38,981 bases of DNA from an uncultured Opitutia bacterium (GTDB lineage: Bacteria; Verrucomicrobiota; Verrucomicrobiia; Opitutales; Opitutaceae), in assembly GCA_903919985.1 (NCBI GenBank), contig CAIXKG010000200.1:1-38981 (forward strand), given 5' to 3'. The notes below the pieces were generated by a model. That model was not told the origin of the DNA. It saw only the letters and a program-made list of their open reading frames with translations, and did no database searches. A program made the translations under genes and the position numbers. Positions 9,014-15,829 of the stretch are shown in pieces; position 1 is the first letter of the stretch; each line of letters begins with the position of its first letter.

Positions 9014-9682
9014 TTATTTTTTTCGCCGAAGCGGCTGGCTTTCCCGGGGGCGGACGGCGAGGTCTGCGACCATCGTGTTGAGTTCGGCGAGACCGAACCC
9101 GATCTTTTTGAAAAACGAGTTGTCGTGCCGTACCACGACGAACCGCGAATGGTGCGTCCATAGTTTGCGGAGCCGGGCATCGAGCTTCGCGGCCTGCTTG
9201 ATCGATTCATTGCGCACGGGATTGCCGCCCTCCACCTGCAGGCCGCCTATGGCGGCGCTCTCAAAAAAAATCACGCCGTCATAACGCGCGAGTTCGTGCT
9301 CGAGGGTGGTGCCGAGCGCGTCGAAAAAATCGCCCGGTGCTCCAGGCCAATAGGCCGCGCCATCTACCGTGCCGCGGTCGCAGAGCAGGATGCGGTCGGG
9401 GTAGCGCGCGGATTGCACGTCCTCGAGATTGCGTTGTACGTGGAAGATGGCGCGCTGCGCGGCGAGGAGGCCGGCGCGCTGGGTGTAGCGGGGAAAACCG
9501 CCGGAAAAAATTAACGTGGCCGCTTCTGGCACGACGACGACCCGCTCGCCGATTTCCCGGCGAAATAGGTCCGCCGCCGTGGTCTTTCCGCCGCCGGGCC
9601 CGCCGGTCAGCACGATGCGGCAGCGGCGGTCTCCGTTTTCGTCCTGCGATCGGTGGACAAGTTTGGGTTTCGGTCGCGCCAT
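9014..9682 (-). CDS. AAA_28-type P-loop NTPase
   Basis: A 222-residue nucleotide-binding protein with Walker A TGGPGGGKTT at residues 26-35, a CDRGTVDGAAYW block that looks like the Walker B/lid part, and the general pattern of the AAA_28 family (PF13521; related to nucleoside-kinase-like NadR domains). It may phosphorylate a small substrate or act as a regulatory NTPase; the substrate is unknown. The ATG at 9682 is preferred to the longer frame (9964), whose extra 94 residues are Arg-rich, of low complexity and overlap the next gene. The gene ends just before the shared terminator. Confidence 0.75.
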   Translation of the reverse strand: MARPKPKLVHRSQDENGDRRCRIVLTGGPGGGKTTAADLFRREIGERVVVVPEAATLIFSGGFPRYTQRAGLLAAQRAIFHVQRNLEDVQSARYPDRILLCDRGTVDGAAYWPGAPGDFFDALGTTLEHELARYDGVIFFESAAIGGLQVEGGNPVRNESIKQAAKLDARLRKLWTHHSRFVVVRHDNSFFKKIGFGLAELNTMVADLAVRPRESQPLRRKK

Positions 9683-9780
9683 GGTCACGGTGGGACGGAT
9701 TTTTTCGGGATCGATAAGTGGAAGCGCGGTTGAAATTTCGTTCGTCTGGCTGCGCCCACGCGGCCTTTCGCGCGGTCTGG

Positions 9781-10083
9781 TCAGCGGCGGGCCCGGCGAA
9801 AAGCCGACACTGCGCCGAAGGCTCCGGGCAACCAGCGCAGCACCGTGCCGAGCAATTTGAAGCGAGGAAACGCCACCCGCACGGCGACCCCGGCCAGGGG
9901 ACCCGCTGCGAACGTGGCGAAGGGTGCGAGCTGGCGCCAGAGACTGTAAGCGCGATCGATCCACGCCAGCGGTTTACTCACCGCCGCTGCGACCTCAAGG
10001 TAGTGCACGCGGCGGTGGGCCATCGACTGACGCACCACGGCCTTGCGGCGGGCCAGCTGGTTTAATTCTCCTTGGGGATACAT
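9781..10083 (-). CDS. Small YqjK-like protein
   Basis: A 100-residue basic protein with one weakly hydrophobic stretch (about 53-85). The N-terminal half is rich in Arg and Gln. It is last in the yqjD-yqjE-yqjK order known from E. coli and overlaps the end of the yqjE-like gene by 22 nt, so translational coupling is likely. The YqjK name rests mostly on this position; sequence similarity is weak by eye. Role unknown, presumably linked to the inner membrane with its two neighbours. Confidence 0.6.
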   Translation of the reverse strand: MYPQGELNQLARRKAVVRQSMAHRRVHYLEVAAAVSKPLAWIDRAYSLWRQLAPFATFAAGPLAGVAVRVAFPRFKLLGTVLRWLPGAFGAVSAFRRARR

Positions 10084-10454
10084 GCGCGGTCTTCCTTGAG
10101 CTCATCGATGGTCGCAGCGAACGGCCGCGGCTGGCGCGCGAGGTAGCGCTGGAACGCGATGACAATCGCCACCGCCGCACCTGAGTAGAGCAACGTCAGC
10201 CCACCCAGAACGGTGAGTCGCGCGCTTTCCCAGAAAAAATAAACCAGCGTGAGGCTCGCGAAGGTGAGGGCCATCGCGCCCGCAAACATCGCTGCACTGA
10301 TCCAGATGAACGATTGGAGCAGGCGGAATTTCTCCTCCTGCAGCTCGAGCGAAACAAGTTCGACCCGATCCTGCAGGCTGCCGAGGAGCGCGTCGCCGAG
10401 CTCGCGGAACGAGTCCAAGATGCCCGGCGGGTGATCGCGAGGGGACATGGTCAT
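10062..10454 (-). CDS. YqjE-like phage-holin-family membrane protein
   Basis: A 130-residue inner-membrane protein: an amphipathic N-terminus with DSFRELGDALLGSLQDRVELVSLELQ-type helix, then two hydrophobic segments (about 48-75 and 82-105). This is the layout of the YqjE / Phage_holin_3_6 group, which has no proven holin role and appears in stress-induced operons. It starts 5 nt after the yqjD-like gene and overlaps the yqjK-like gene. The start may be ATG 10454 or the next Met at 10448. The likely job is to help anchor or organise the YqjD-like protein in the membrane; this is inferred from context. Confidence 0.75.
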   Translation of the reverse strand: MTMSPRDHPPGILDSFRELGDALLGSLQDRVELVSLELQEEKFRLLQSFIWISAAMFAGAMALTFASLTLVYFFWESARLTVLGGLTLLYSGAAVAIVIAFQRYLARQPRPFAATIDELKEDRACIPKEN

Positions 10455-10459
10455 CGCCC

Positions 10460-10777
10460 TTACTTTGAGCGCCGGCTGACGAGCAGGCCAATCACGACGC
10501 CGACGCCCGCGGCGATGGCGAGCGACTGGTACGGGTTTTCGCGGATCGCCTCGTCGGCGGAACGGACGCCCGCCGCCACTTTTTTCTTCGTGCCGTCGTA
10601 GAGGTCCGACAGGCGTTCCTGGGCCGCGGTGAATCGCGCCCGCATGGCTTCCATGGCTTCGTGGGAGTGTTCGGAGACGGAGGTCTCCATCATTTTTTCC
10701 GCCTCCACCACGAGGTGACGGAGATCGTTGAGGAGTTCTTCGGGCGTTTCAGCTGGAATGTGAGTGCGATTTTTCAT
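10460..10777 (-). CDS. YqjD/ElaB family (DUF883) membrane-anchored protein
   Basis: A 105-residue protein with a long charged coiled-coil N-terminal part (1-70), the conserved RENPYQSLAIAAGVGVVIGLL C-terminal region with a single membrane helix (about 82-100) and an end in RRSK. This is the DUF883 pattern of E. coli YqjD, ElaB and YgaM, which bind ribosomes to the inner membrane in stationary phase. It is first in the yqjD-yqjE-yqjK-like set. RpoS-type stress control is known for the E. coli genes; here an ECF sigma factor gene lies about 1.3 kb upstream. Confidence 0.88.
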   Translation of the reverse strand: MKNRTHIPAETPEELLNDLRHLVVEAEKMMETSVSEHSHEAMEAMRARFTAAQERLSDLYDGTKKKVAAGVRSADEAIRENPYQSLAIAAGVGVVIGLLVSRRSK

Positions 10778-10846
10778 GGTGATTAATGGTTGCGGGGTTT
10801 TTTCGGGGAAATTTTTAGGCAGGGTAGCGGTCGGCGCAGGCTTGGG

Positions 10847-11131
10847 TTAGGCGGCGAAGCCGAACCGGTCTTTCACGGCCACCACGTCGATCGAGAGGCA
10901 TTCGCGCAGCATCGCGGCGGCGATGCGGTCGATCGCGACCTTGAGCATGCGGTCAAAGGCGTGGCCCGTCAGCGGCGCGCCGTGATGGCGGATGGCCTTG
11001 ATGCGGGCCCCGGCGGCCAGCAGATGCATGAGGAATTCCTCCGCTTCCACGGGGTCGTCGGTAAAATGGGTAAACACGCGGGTGCTGTGCTGAGGGCGTA
11101 CAATGTAATCGATGGCGAATTGGGTGAGCAT
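10847..11131 (-). CDS. Unrecognised 94-residue protein
   Basis: Small soluble protein, Ala-rich and predicted helical, with a His-rich centre (AIRHHGAPLTGHAFDRM). No family was recognised. It lies on the same strand between the yqjD-like gene (69 bp) and the release-factor-like gene (48 bp), in a tight minus-strand series. Codon use matches the neighbours and the start ATG is free, so I think it is a real gene of the same stress cluster. Confidence 0.55.
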   Translation of the reverse strand: MLTQFAIDYIVRPQHSTRVFTHFTDDPVEAEEFLMHLLAAGARIKAIRHHGAPLTGHAFDRMLKVAIDRIAAAMLRECLSIDVVAVKDRFGFAA

Positions 11132-11179
11132 GATTTTGGGGGATTTAAGGAAAGGCTGTAGTGGGTGGAGCGGGAGCGG

Positions 11180-11902
11180 TTATTGGACGGTGGTTTGGTT
11201 TGGGGAGAGGCGGGCATGAAACTCGCGGGCTCTTTCGAGCAACTGGGCGTCGGTCAGATGATGTTCATCGACCACGAGAGTACCCACGATGCGGCGGGCG
11301 ATTTCCGGACGATGAGATTTAACCCACGCGACAAACTGTTCCATCTCGCTGCCCTGGCCTTTGCCGCTGCCGAAAATCACGATCTCTCCGTCTTTCTTCA
11401 GCGACGCGGGCGTGGAGATGAGCGCGTTTACAACCGCACCGAAGAAACTGTTCGCATCCGGTTTCTCCATGCCCCGCGAAAAATCCTTGGAGTTGTGGGC
11501 GTGGCGGAAGAATTCGTGCGGGCCTTGGGACAGGATCTGCTGGGCCGCCTTGGGTGGCATCTCGGAGTGAAAAATCCGGGCCTGATGGTGATTGATGACT
11601 ACAAGCCAGTGAGATTTTCCGACAATGGTTGCTGGCAGCGGCGTTTCCGATTGCTCAAGAAACTTTCGCAGCTCGGTGAGTTCGAAAAGGTCGGTGACCT
11701 CCTTGGTGCGGGGGACATGGAGCGTGAGGGTGCGACCGTTGCGAGTGGCTTTGAGGTTACCGTTGGCCTCCTCGGTGACTGCGCCCAGCTGACGCAGCAG
11801 GATATGGACGTCATGCCAGACGAGATTGTGCGGCGCGGGATGGTGAAATATCGATTCGTAGGTCTGGAGTTGTGAGCCCGTGAGCGAGGAGGATGAGGTC
11901 AT
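11180..11902 (-). CDS. HicA-like / bacterial eRF1-like (baeRF-type) translation-related protein
   Basis: The 240-residue protein starts at ATG 11902; the 60 extra upstream codons overlap the sigma factor gene and are of low complexity. Residues about 15-70 (HNLVWHDVHILLRQLG, then NGRTLTLHVP) resemble the small dsRBD-like HicA fold that binds RNA. The C-terminal part (about 100-235), with INHHQARIFHSE, EIVIFGSGKGQGSEMEQFVAWV and VGTLVVDEHHLTDAQLL, resembles the eRF1 domain-3-like proteins sometimes annotated as translational machinery protein. A role in ribosome rescue or stress protection is suggested by the fold and the neighbours but not shown. No HicB antitoxin gene is adjacent, so a classical toxin-antitoxin pair is unlikely. 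Confidence 0.6.
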   Translation of the reverse strand: MTSSSSLTGSQLQTYESIFHHPAPHNLVWHDVHILLRQLGAVTEEANGNLKATRNGRTLTLHVPRTKEVTDLFELTELRKFLEQSETPLPATIVGKSHWLVVINHHQARIFHSEMPPKAAQQILSQGPHEFFRHAHNSKDFSRGMEKPDANSFFGAVVNALISTPASLKKDGEIVIFGSGKGQGSEMEQFVAWVKSHRPEIARRIVGTLVVDEHHLTDAQLLERAREFHARLSPNQTTVQ

Positions 11903-12044
11903 GTTGAAGTGGGTGGCGGGATGGAATGCGGTGGTCGTGTTCTGAAAACGAATGGGCAAACGGAAGGCGCGGCGCGGGGCGGATCTGGCGCTTTGGTTTG
12001 CATCGCTGGCTCGGGGTGCAGCCCTCGTGGAAAAACGGAACCGG

Positions 12045-12779
12045 TCAGGCGGCGAGGTGGCCATTTGCGTGGGCGGTTTCAAACCAAGCGGAAGGGGGTG
12101 AACCGGGCGCGAACTCCGGGCACGTCTCGGCGAGCAGTTTGCGAAGATTTTCGCGTGCGCGGGCGATGCGGCTCTTGACCGTCCCGACCTTGATGTGAAG
12201 CGCCTGCGCGATCGCCTCGTAGGAGTAGTGATGGATGTTGTGCAGCGTCAGAATCTCGCGCCGCTCGGCGGAGAGTCGCTCCATGCAGGTGGCGATGAGC
12301 GCGGAAAATTCCCCGTTAACGGCTTCGCGTGTGGGATCGGGCGCCTCTGAGGCGATGAGTTCGGTGAAGGTGGCGCCGGCGTGGGCTGTGAGCGGGTAGT
12401 CGAGCGAAAGCGTGGCGTGGCGGTGGCGCCGGACGTAATACCAGTAGCGGTTGCGCGCGAGATTCGTCGCGATGTGGTGCAACCACGTGGCGAGCGAGCA
12501 GTCGCCGCGGAAACGGCCGAGACCGCGATGCGCCCGGAGGAATGTGTCCTGCGTGATTTCCTCGGCGTCGGCCCGGTCGTGGAGCATGCCGAGGACCTTC
12601 GCGAAAGTTTTCCGCTCGTGGCGGTGCATGATCTCGATGAAAGACGTCTCGTCGCCGCCGTTGAAACGGCGCACAAGCCCGGCATCGATGGCGGCTTCGC
12701 ATTTAGCGGCGGCGTGTGGGCCGGCCTGATCGGCCGTGAACGAGTGCGGGGAGGCGGGGGTGTGGTGAACGGTGGACAT
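12045..12779 (-). CDS. ECF-type RNA polymerase sigma factor
   Basis: A 244-residue sigma-70 family protein of the extracytoplasmic-function class. Region 2 spans about 43-110 (DAEEITQDTFLRAHRGLGRFRG then WLHHIATNLARNRYW) and region 4 about 165-216, with a helix-turn-helix ending in VGTVKSRIARARENL. The N-terminal 35 residues are a His/Ala-rich extension; the ATG at 12779 is preferred because the longer frame runs through the PocR-AraC gene. No anti-sigma factor gene is seen nearby. It lies between the release-factor-like gene (142 bp downstream) and the PocR-AraC gene (35 bp upstream), so it probably directs this stress-type cluster. Its promoter motif is not known. Confidence 0.9.
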   Translation of the reverse strand: MSTVHHTPASPHSFTADQAGPHAAAKCEAAIDAGLVRRFNGGDETSFIEIMHRHERKTFAKVLGMLHDRADAEEITQDTFLRAHRGLGRFRGDCSLATWLHHIATNLARNRYWYYVRRHRHATLSLDYPLTAHAGATFTELIASEAPDPTREAVNGEFSALIATCMERLSAERREILTLHNIHHYSYEAIAQALHIKVGTVKSRIARARENLRKLLAETCPEFAPGSPPSAWFETAHANGHLAA

Positions 12780-12814
12780 GGCGGAAGGCTGGTTTCCAGA
12801 AGTGCGGTGGTGTT

Positions 12815-13792
12815 TCAGGCCGCGCTGGCGAAGGAGAAGGAACTGCTGATGGACCGTGCGGACTGGTGCAGCCGGTCGTGATAGCGCGAAGGCGATTCGC
12901 CGGCGATGCGGTGGAACACCCGGTTGAATTGCGAAAGCGACTGGAAGCCGGCCGCGAAGGCGGCCTCGCTCATGCGGGCGTGGGGATTGAGCAGCATATG
13001 CTTCACGGTCTCGACGCGTAGCCGCGCCAAGTACTCCGTAAACGTAAGGCCCGTCACCTTTTTGAAGACCTTGCAGAAATAAAACGCACTCATGTTGGCT
13101 ACGCGGGCAACATCCGCGAGGGCCAGATCCTCGCTCTGTTGCGCCGCGATGAACGCGCGCGCCCGGGCGATGGCGGGCAATTCGGACTGTGCTTCGCTGA
13201 CCATCACCTGATTGCTCAGCGAACCGAGGTGCTGGGCAAAAATTCCCAAGAGTCGAACGACGGAGTCGTAGTGTTTTTTCGCCACGACCCGAGTTTTGAA
13301 AAAAGCTGTTTCGAGCTCGTGACGGTCGACGCTCGATCCCCACTGGGTCAGTTGATTGGCGATACGGTTAAAATGGGTCCGTGAAGTTTTTTTCATGAAT
13401 ACCTGGCCCGTCTGCAAATAGCCGAGAACCTCGTTTCCGGCCCGCACCGGAATCGCGGATTCAGTCAGGCCGGCGAAGCACACCAGCGTTTTCGCCTCGG
13501 CGGCGGCTTCCGTTTCCACGCGCTGCTGGAGTTGCAGGCAGGCCGCGCACGATTTGTTGCTCGAGGCCAGCAGCGCGCAAAAGGCGTTGGCGTGCTTGGA
13601 GCCGTAAAGCGGGGATTGAAATGATCCTCGCTGCCGGAGCACCAGCGGCAGGCCCGTGGTAGCTTCGAAGGCCTTCTGGTATTCGCGAAAAATTTCGGAG
13701 CGCTGCAAATGCGGAATGGCACTGCGCTCGGCGGGGTTGCGGTCGTCCGCCGGCGTCGCGGAAATCAGAGATGTGGTTCGCATCGCCGACAT
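12815..13792 (-). CDS. AraC-family regulator with N-terminal PocR sensory domain
   Basis: A 325-residue transcription factor. Residues about 35-195 form a PocR domain with the usual cysteine set (Cys72, Cys82, Cys85, Cys105), which in this family binds a small ligand or senses redox state. Residues about 205-310 carry the two AraC helix-turn-helix motifs (ADVARVANMSAFYFCKVFKK and the ARMSEAAFAAGFQSLSQF segment). The start is ATG 13792; ATG 13783 is a second option. The 48 bp before the start contain a perfect inverted repeat CCTTAT-CTTT-ATAAGG inside a block also seen before the signalling operon, so autoregulation is likely. Its stop is 35 bp from the sigma factor gene; it may activate the stress cluster. 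Confidence 0.88.
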   Translation of the reverse strand: MSAMRTTSLISATPADDRNPAERSAIPHLQRSEIFREYQKAFEATTGLPLVLRQRGSFQSPLYGSKHANAFCALLASSNKSCAACLQLQQRVETEAAAEAKTLVCFAGLTESAIPVRAGNEVLGYLQTGQVFMKKTSRTHFNRIANQLTQWGSSVDRHELETAFFKTRVVAKKHYDSVVRLLGIFAQHLGSLSNQVMVSEAQSELPAIARARAFIAAQQSEDLALADVARVANMSAFYFCKVFKKVTGLTFTEYLARLRVETVKHMLLNPHARMSEAAFAAGFQSLSQFNRVFHRIAGESPSRYHDRLHQSARSISSSFSFASAA

Positions 13793-14305
13793 CTTACGGT
13801 AACGGAGCGCCGCGGGAAATTGGAGGTGCGACCTTATCTTTATAAGGAAAATTCTTAGGCCCACCGCGTAAAAACCCAGACATGCGCGGGAGCAAGGTCC
13901 GTCCGGTCTTTCGCAAACGATGTGAAACGGAAGAACGGAAACGGCCTTATGCGATCCCCGATGCGATCTCCTTGGACCAATATGACGACCGCGAGCTACC
14001 ATTTGGGGAAAGTACCCCAGGTTCGCGTTGAGGACTTCCATGCGCTTTGGCGTTTGCGCCCTGGTGCAAGGACACGGAGCAAAGTCCGTTCAAGAATTTT
14101 TCCTGGTGGTTTTGCCGCCGAGCCGTAGCGCCCTTTTCTGGGCGTGGACTCTGGCCGCGGAACGCCCGGGTCTGAAGGCCCCCTCGAAAGATTTAGAGCG
14201 GAAAAAACGTCCAAGGAGGGATTTTCCGGGTCCACGCGGCTCGACGTTCGACGCCGCGCAAAAGTGTGACGTGGTCGCGAGCGGTGCGGCCCGCGGTCGC
14301 CGCCT
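13793..14305. other. 513-bp gene-free stretch upstream of the PocR-AraC gene
   Basis: No credible protein gene is seen on either strand; short open frames here are Arg/Pro-rich and share no family features. The stretch holds the conserved 53-bp block (13807-13859) with its inverted repeat at 13832-13847, and a short hairpin CGCCC-TTTTCT-GGGCG at 14129-14144. It probably contains the AraC promoter on the minus strand. A plus-strand small RNA starting from the conserved block is possible but not supported by a clear terminator. Confidence 0.5.
13807..13859. promoter_or_regulatory. Conserved regulatory block, copy 1 (before pocR-araC)
   Basis: Shares 37 of 53 positions, without gaps, with 15733-15785. 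The core is GGAAATTGGAGG (13815-13826) - 8 nt - TATCT - 3 nt - TAAGG, ending in TTAG. It contains the perfect inverted repeat 13832-13847. It lies directly upstream of the start codon of the minus-strand AraC gene. It may be an operator or an alternative-sigma promoter. Confidence 0.6.
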
Positions 14306-14923
14306 TCAATCTTCGATTCGCGCAGGTTCCGGAGCTTCGATGTCCTGATATGCCCGGCGGATTTCTTCGAGGTGACTGCGATATTTTTCGGCGTCGCCGA
14401 AATCGATAAAATTTTTGTAACGACTGTGCGCACATTTCACGCAACCCGCGTGTTTAATGGGGCACCAGTGTTGCTCGGTTCGCGCGGCGATCTCGGTGAA
14501 GTACGCGAGGATGCCGTTGGCGTAGGCACAGTACTCGCAGTTAAGTTTTTCGAAGAAGTTCAGATAGTTCAGGCGATGGCGGTCGAACGCGATGTAGTCG
14601 CGCCGGCTGACTTTGGGTATGCCATAGATCGGAAAGCAGATCGCTTGATAGAGGGAGCCGATGACGTCCGTGAGAACAATGGGGAGCAGGCAGGCCCAAA
14701 TGACCGGGGCGGTGAGGAGAACGAGAAAACGGGAGTTCAGTAAATAGCGGTGGAAGCTGAGGCGGAGCTCCCGATGCTTGGTTTTCGCCACCGTAGTAAA
14801 CTGCACCTTCTTCTCGTGAATTTTGTAGCAGAACTCGGTTTCTTTCTTCCGAGTTTCGCGAATGAGTTCCTGTTCCAGCAGCCGGATCTGACCGAGCAGC
14901 GCTTCGAGTCTGTCATTTCTCAT
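14306..14923 (-). CDS. Conserved Cys-rich membrane protein of unknown function
   Basis: A 205-residue protein starting at ATG 14923 (the frame extends to 15001 but the first 26 residues are Pro-rich and unlike the rest). The N-terminal 60 residues are charged and helical (RLEALLGQIRLLEQELIRE), two hydrophobic segments lie at about 65-100, and the C-terminal half is soluble with CEYCAYANG, EQHWCPIKHAGCVKCAHSRY and a FIDFGD block. Five or more cysteines in CxxC and CxxxxxxCxxC spacing suggest metal or redox function. I recall a proteobacterial family of unknown role with the same YGIPKV-RRDYI-FDRHRL-YLN pattern; that link is from memory. It is between the unknown 160-residue gene and the PocR-AraC region. 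Confidence 0.8.
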   Translation of the reverse strand: MRNDRLEALLGQIRLLEQELIRETRKKETEFCYKIHEKKVQFTTVAKTKHRELRLSFHRYLLNSRFLVLLTAPVIWACLLPIVLTDVIGSLYQAICFPIYGIPKVSRRDYIAFDRHRLNYLNFFEKLNCEYCAYANGILAYFTEIAARTEQHWCPIKHAGCVKCAHSRYKNFIDFGDAEKYRSHLEEIRRAYQDIEAPEPARIED

Positions 14924-15135
14924 GGGATAAGCGGGTGGGCGTTTTTTTTGATGCGGTTGGGGCCGATGCGACGATGCCGGAGTAAATGCGGGGCCCGGCA
15001 TCCGAACGCAGAAGGGAAAAGCGATCGGGTGAAGTGCGGGCTGTGTCCCGGAGGAAGAGAACGCGGTTCACGGGATTGAGATGGTCGTCGCGGTCAGTCG
15101 GGCTGGACGATGCTGGGGCGGATAGCAGGGCGGGA

Positions 15136-15618
15136 TTATGCGCTGCGCAGGGTAGCTTCATTCACGCCGGGAGCGAAGAACGCGCAGCCTGCTTCCTTGG
15201 CTAGGCGTTGCACGGTCTGTAGGCGCGGCGAATCCACGCGATCAGGCAAATCGGCGCGGCCAAAGAGCGCGGCCACGGCGGTTGTGGCGTTGTGCCGCCC
15301 GGTCAGGCACTTTCCCAGCCAGCTTTCGACGGACAAAGGCAGCAGCCGGAGTACGCTGGACGTGGCGATGACGATCAAGTCGGCTTCGACCGCGGCAGCC
15401 ATCGCGTGCGCCCGATACTCCGGATCCTCCAGCGTCGAAAAACTCCACGGCGACAAGCGCGGTTCCGGGCCGTCCGGAATCCGGCGGAGCAGCGCGGTAA
15501 TAGTTTCCGCCGCCCACATCGCCGCGGCGATGTTTTCGTAGGCGAGGATAACGGTCATTTCGGCGGGCGTGCTGGCATCGGCGCAATCGAGTGCGGTCAA
15601 GGTGGCGGGGGTGTGCAT
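15136..15618 (-). CDS. Unrecognised 160-residue protein
   Basis: Soluble, Ala-rich protein with alternating predicted helices and strands: AEMTVILAYENIAAAMWAAETITALL, then ADLIVIATSSVLRLLPLSVESWL and a C-terminal CAFFAPG segment. This suggests a small Rossmann- or flavodoxin-like alpha/beta fold, but no family was recognised. The ATG at 15618 is chosen because the longer frame (15729) enters the conserved regulatory region. It is divergent from the histidine kinase operon, sharing its 211-bp intergenic region with the second copy of the conserved block, so co-regulation is likely. Confidence 0.65.
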   Translation of the reverse strand: MHTPATLTALDCADASTPAEMTVILAYENIAAAMWAAETITALLRRIPDGPEPRLSPWSFSTLEDPEYRAHAMAAAVEADLIVIATSSVLRLLPLSVESWLGKCLTGRHNATTAVAALFGRADLPDRVDSPRLQTVQRLAKEAGCAFFAPGVNEATLRSA

Positions 15619-15732
15619 GGCTTTGGTTTGATCGTACTGTTTGGGGGACTCGGAACTGCGGCGCGTCAAACAGGGCCAATATGACCGGGAGAGAAGATCG
15701 TCGCTAACATCGTTCCACCCTAGCAGCACGGC

Positions 15733-15785
15733 GCGTCGCCGGAAATTGGAGGAACAGCGGTATCTCGCTAAGGGAATTGCCTAGT
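15733..15785. promoter_or_regulatory. Conserved regulatory block, copy 2 (before the signalling operon)
   Basis: Same ungapped pattern as 13807-13859: GGAAATTGGAGG at 15741-15752, TATCT at 15761-15765, TAAGG at 15769-15773, CTAG at 15781-15784. It also contains the imperfect inverted repeat CTAAGG-GAATTG-CCTAG. It lies 45 bp before the plus-strand kinase start and about 115 bp before the minus-strand unknown gene, so it could serve either. Confidence 0.6.
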
Positions 15786-15829
15786 CTCGATAGGCCGCCG
15801 GCTGACAAGAAGCGCCTTGCCGCGCCCGC

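Noticed and set aside
8896-9210. Minus-strand frame ending in PRGFEPRFLP
   Set aside because: The ending is the translated T-arm of tRNA-Glu, a well-known false protein signature.
14028-14348. A 106-codon plus-strand frame in the gene-free stretch
   Set aside because: Low-complexity Arg/Pro-rich composition and overlap with the end of the Cys-rich membrane protein gene; no family match.
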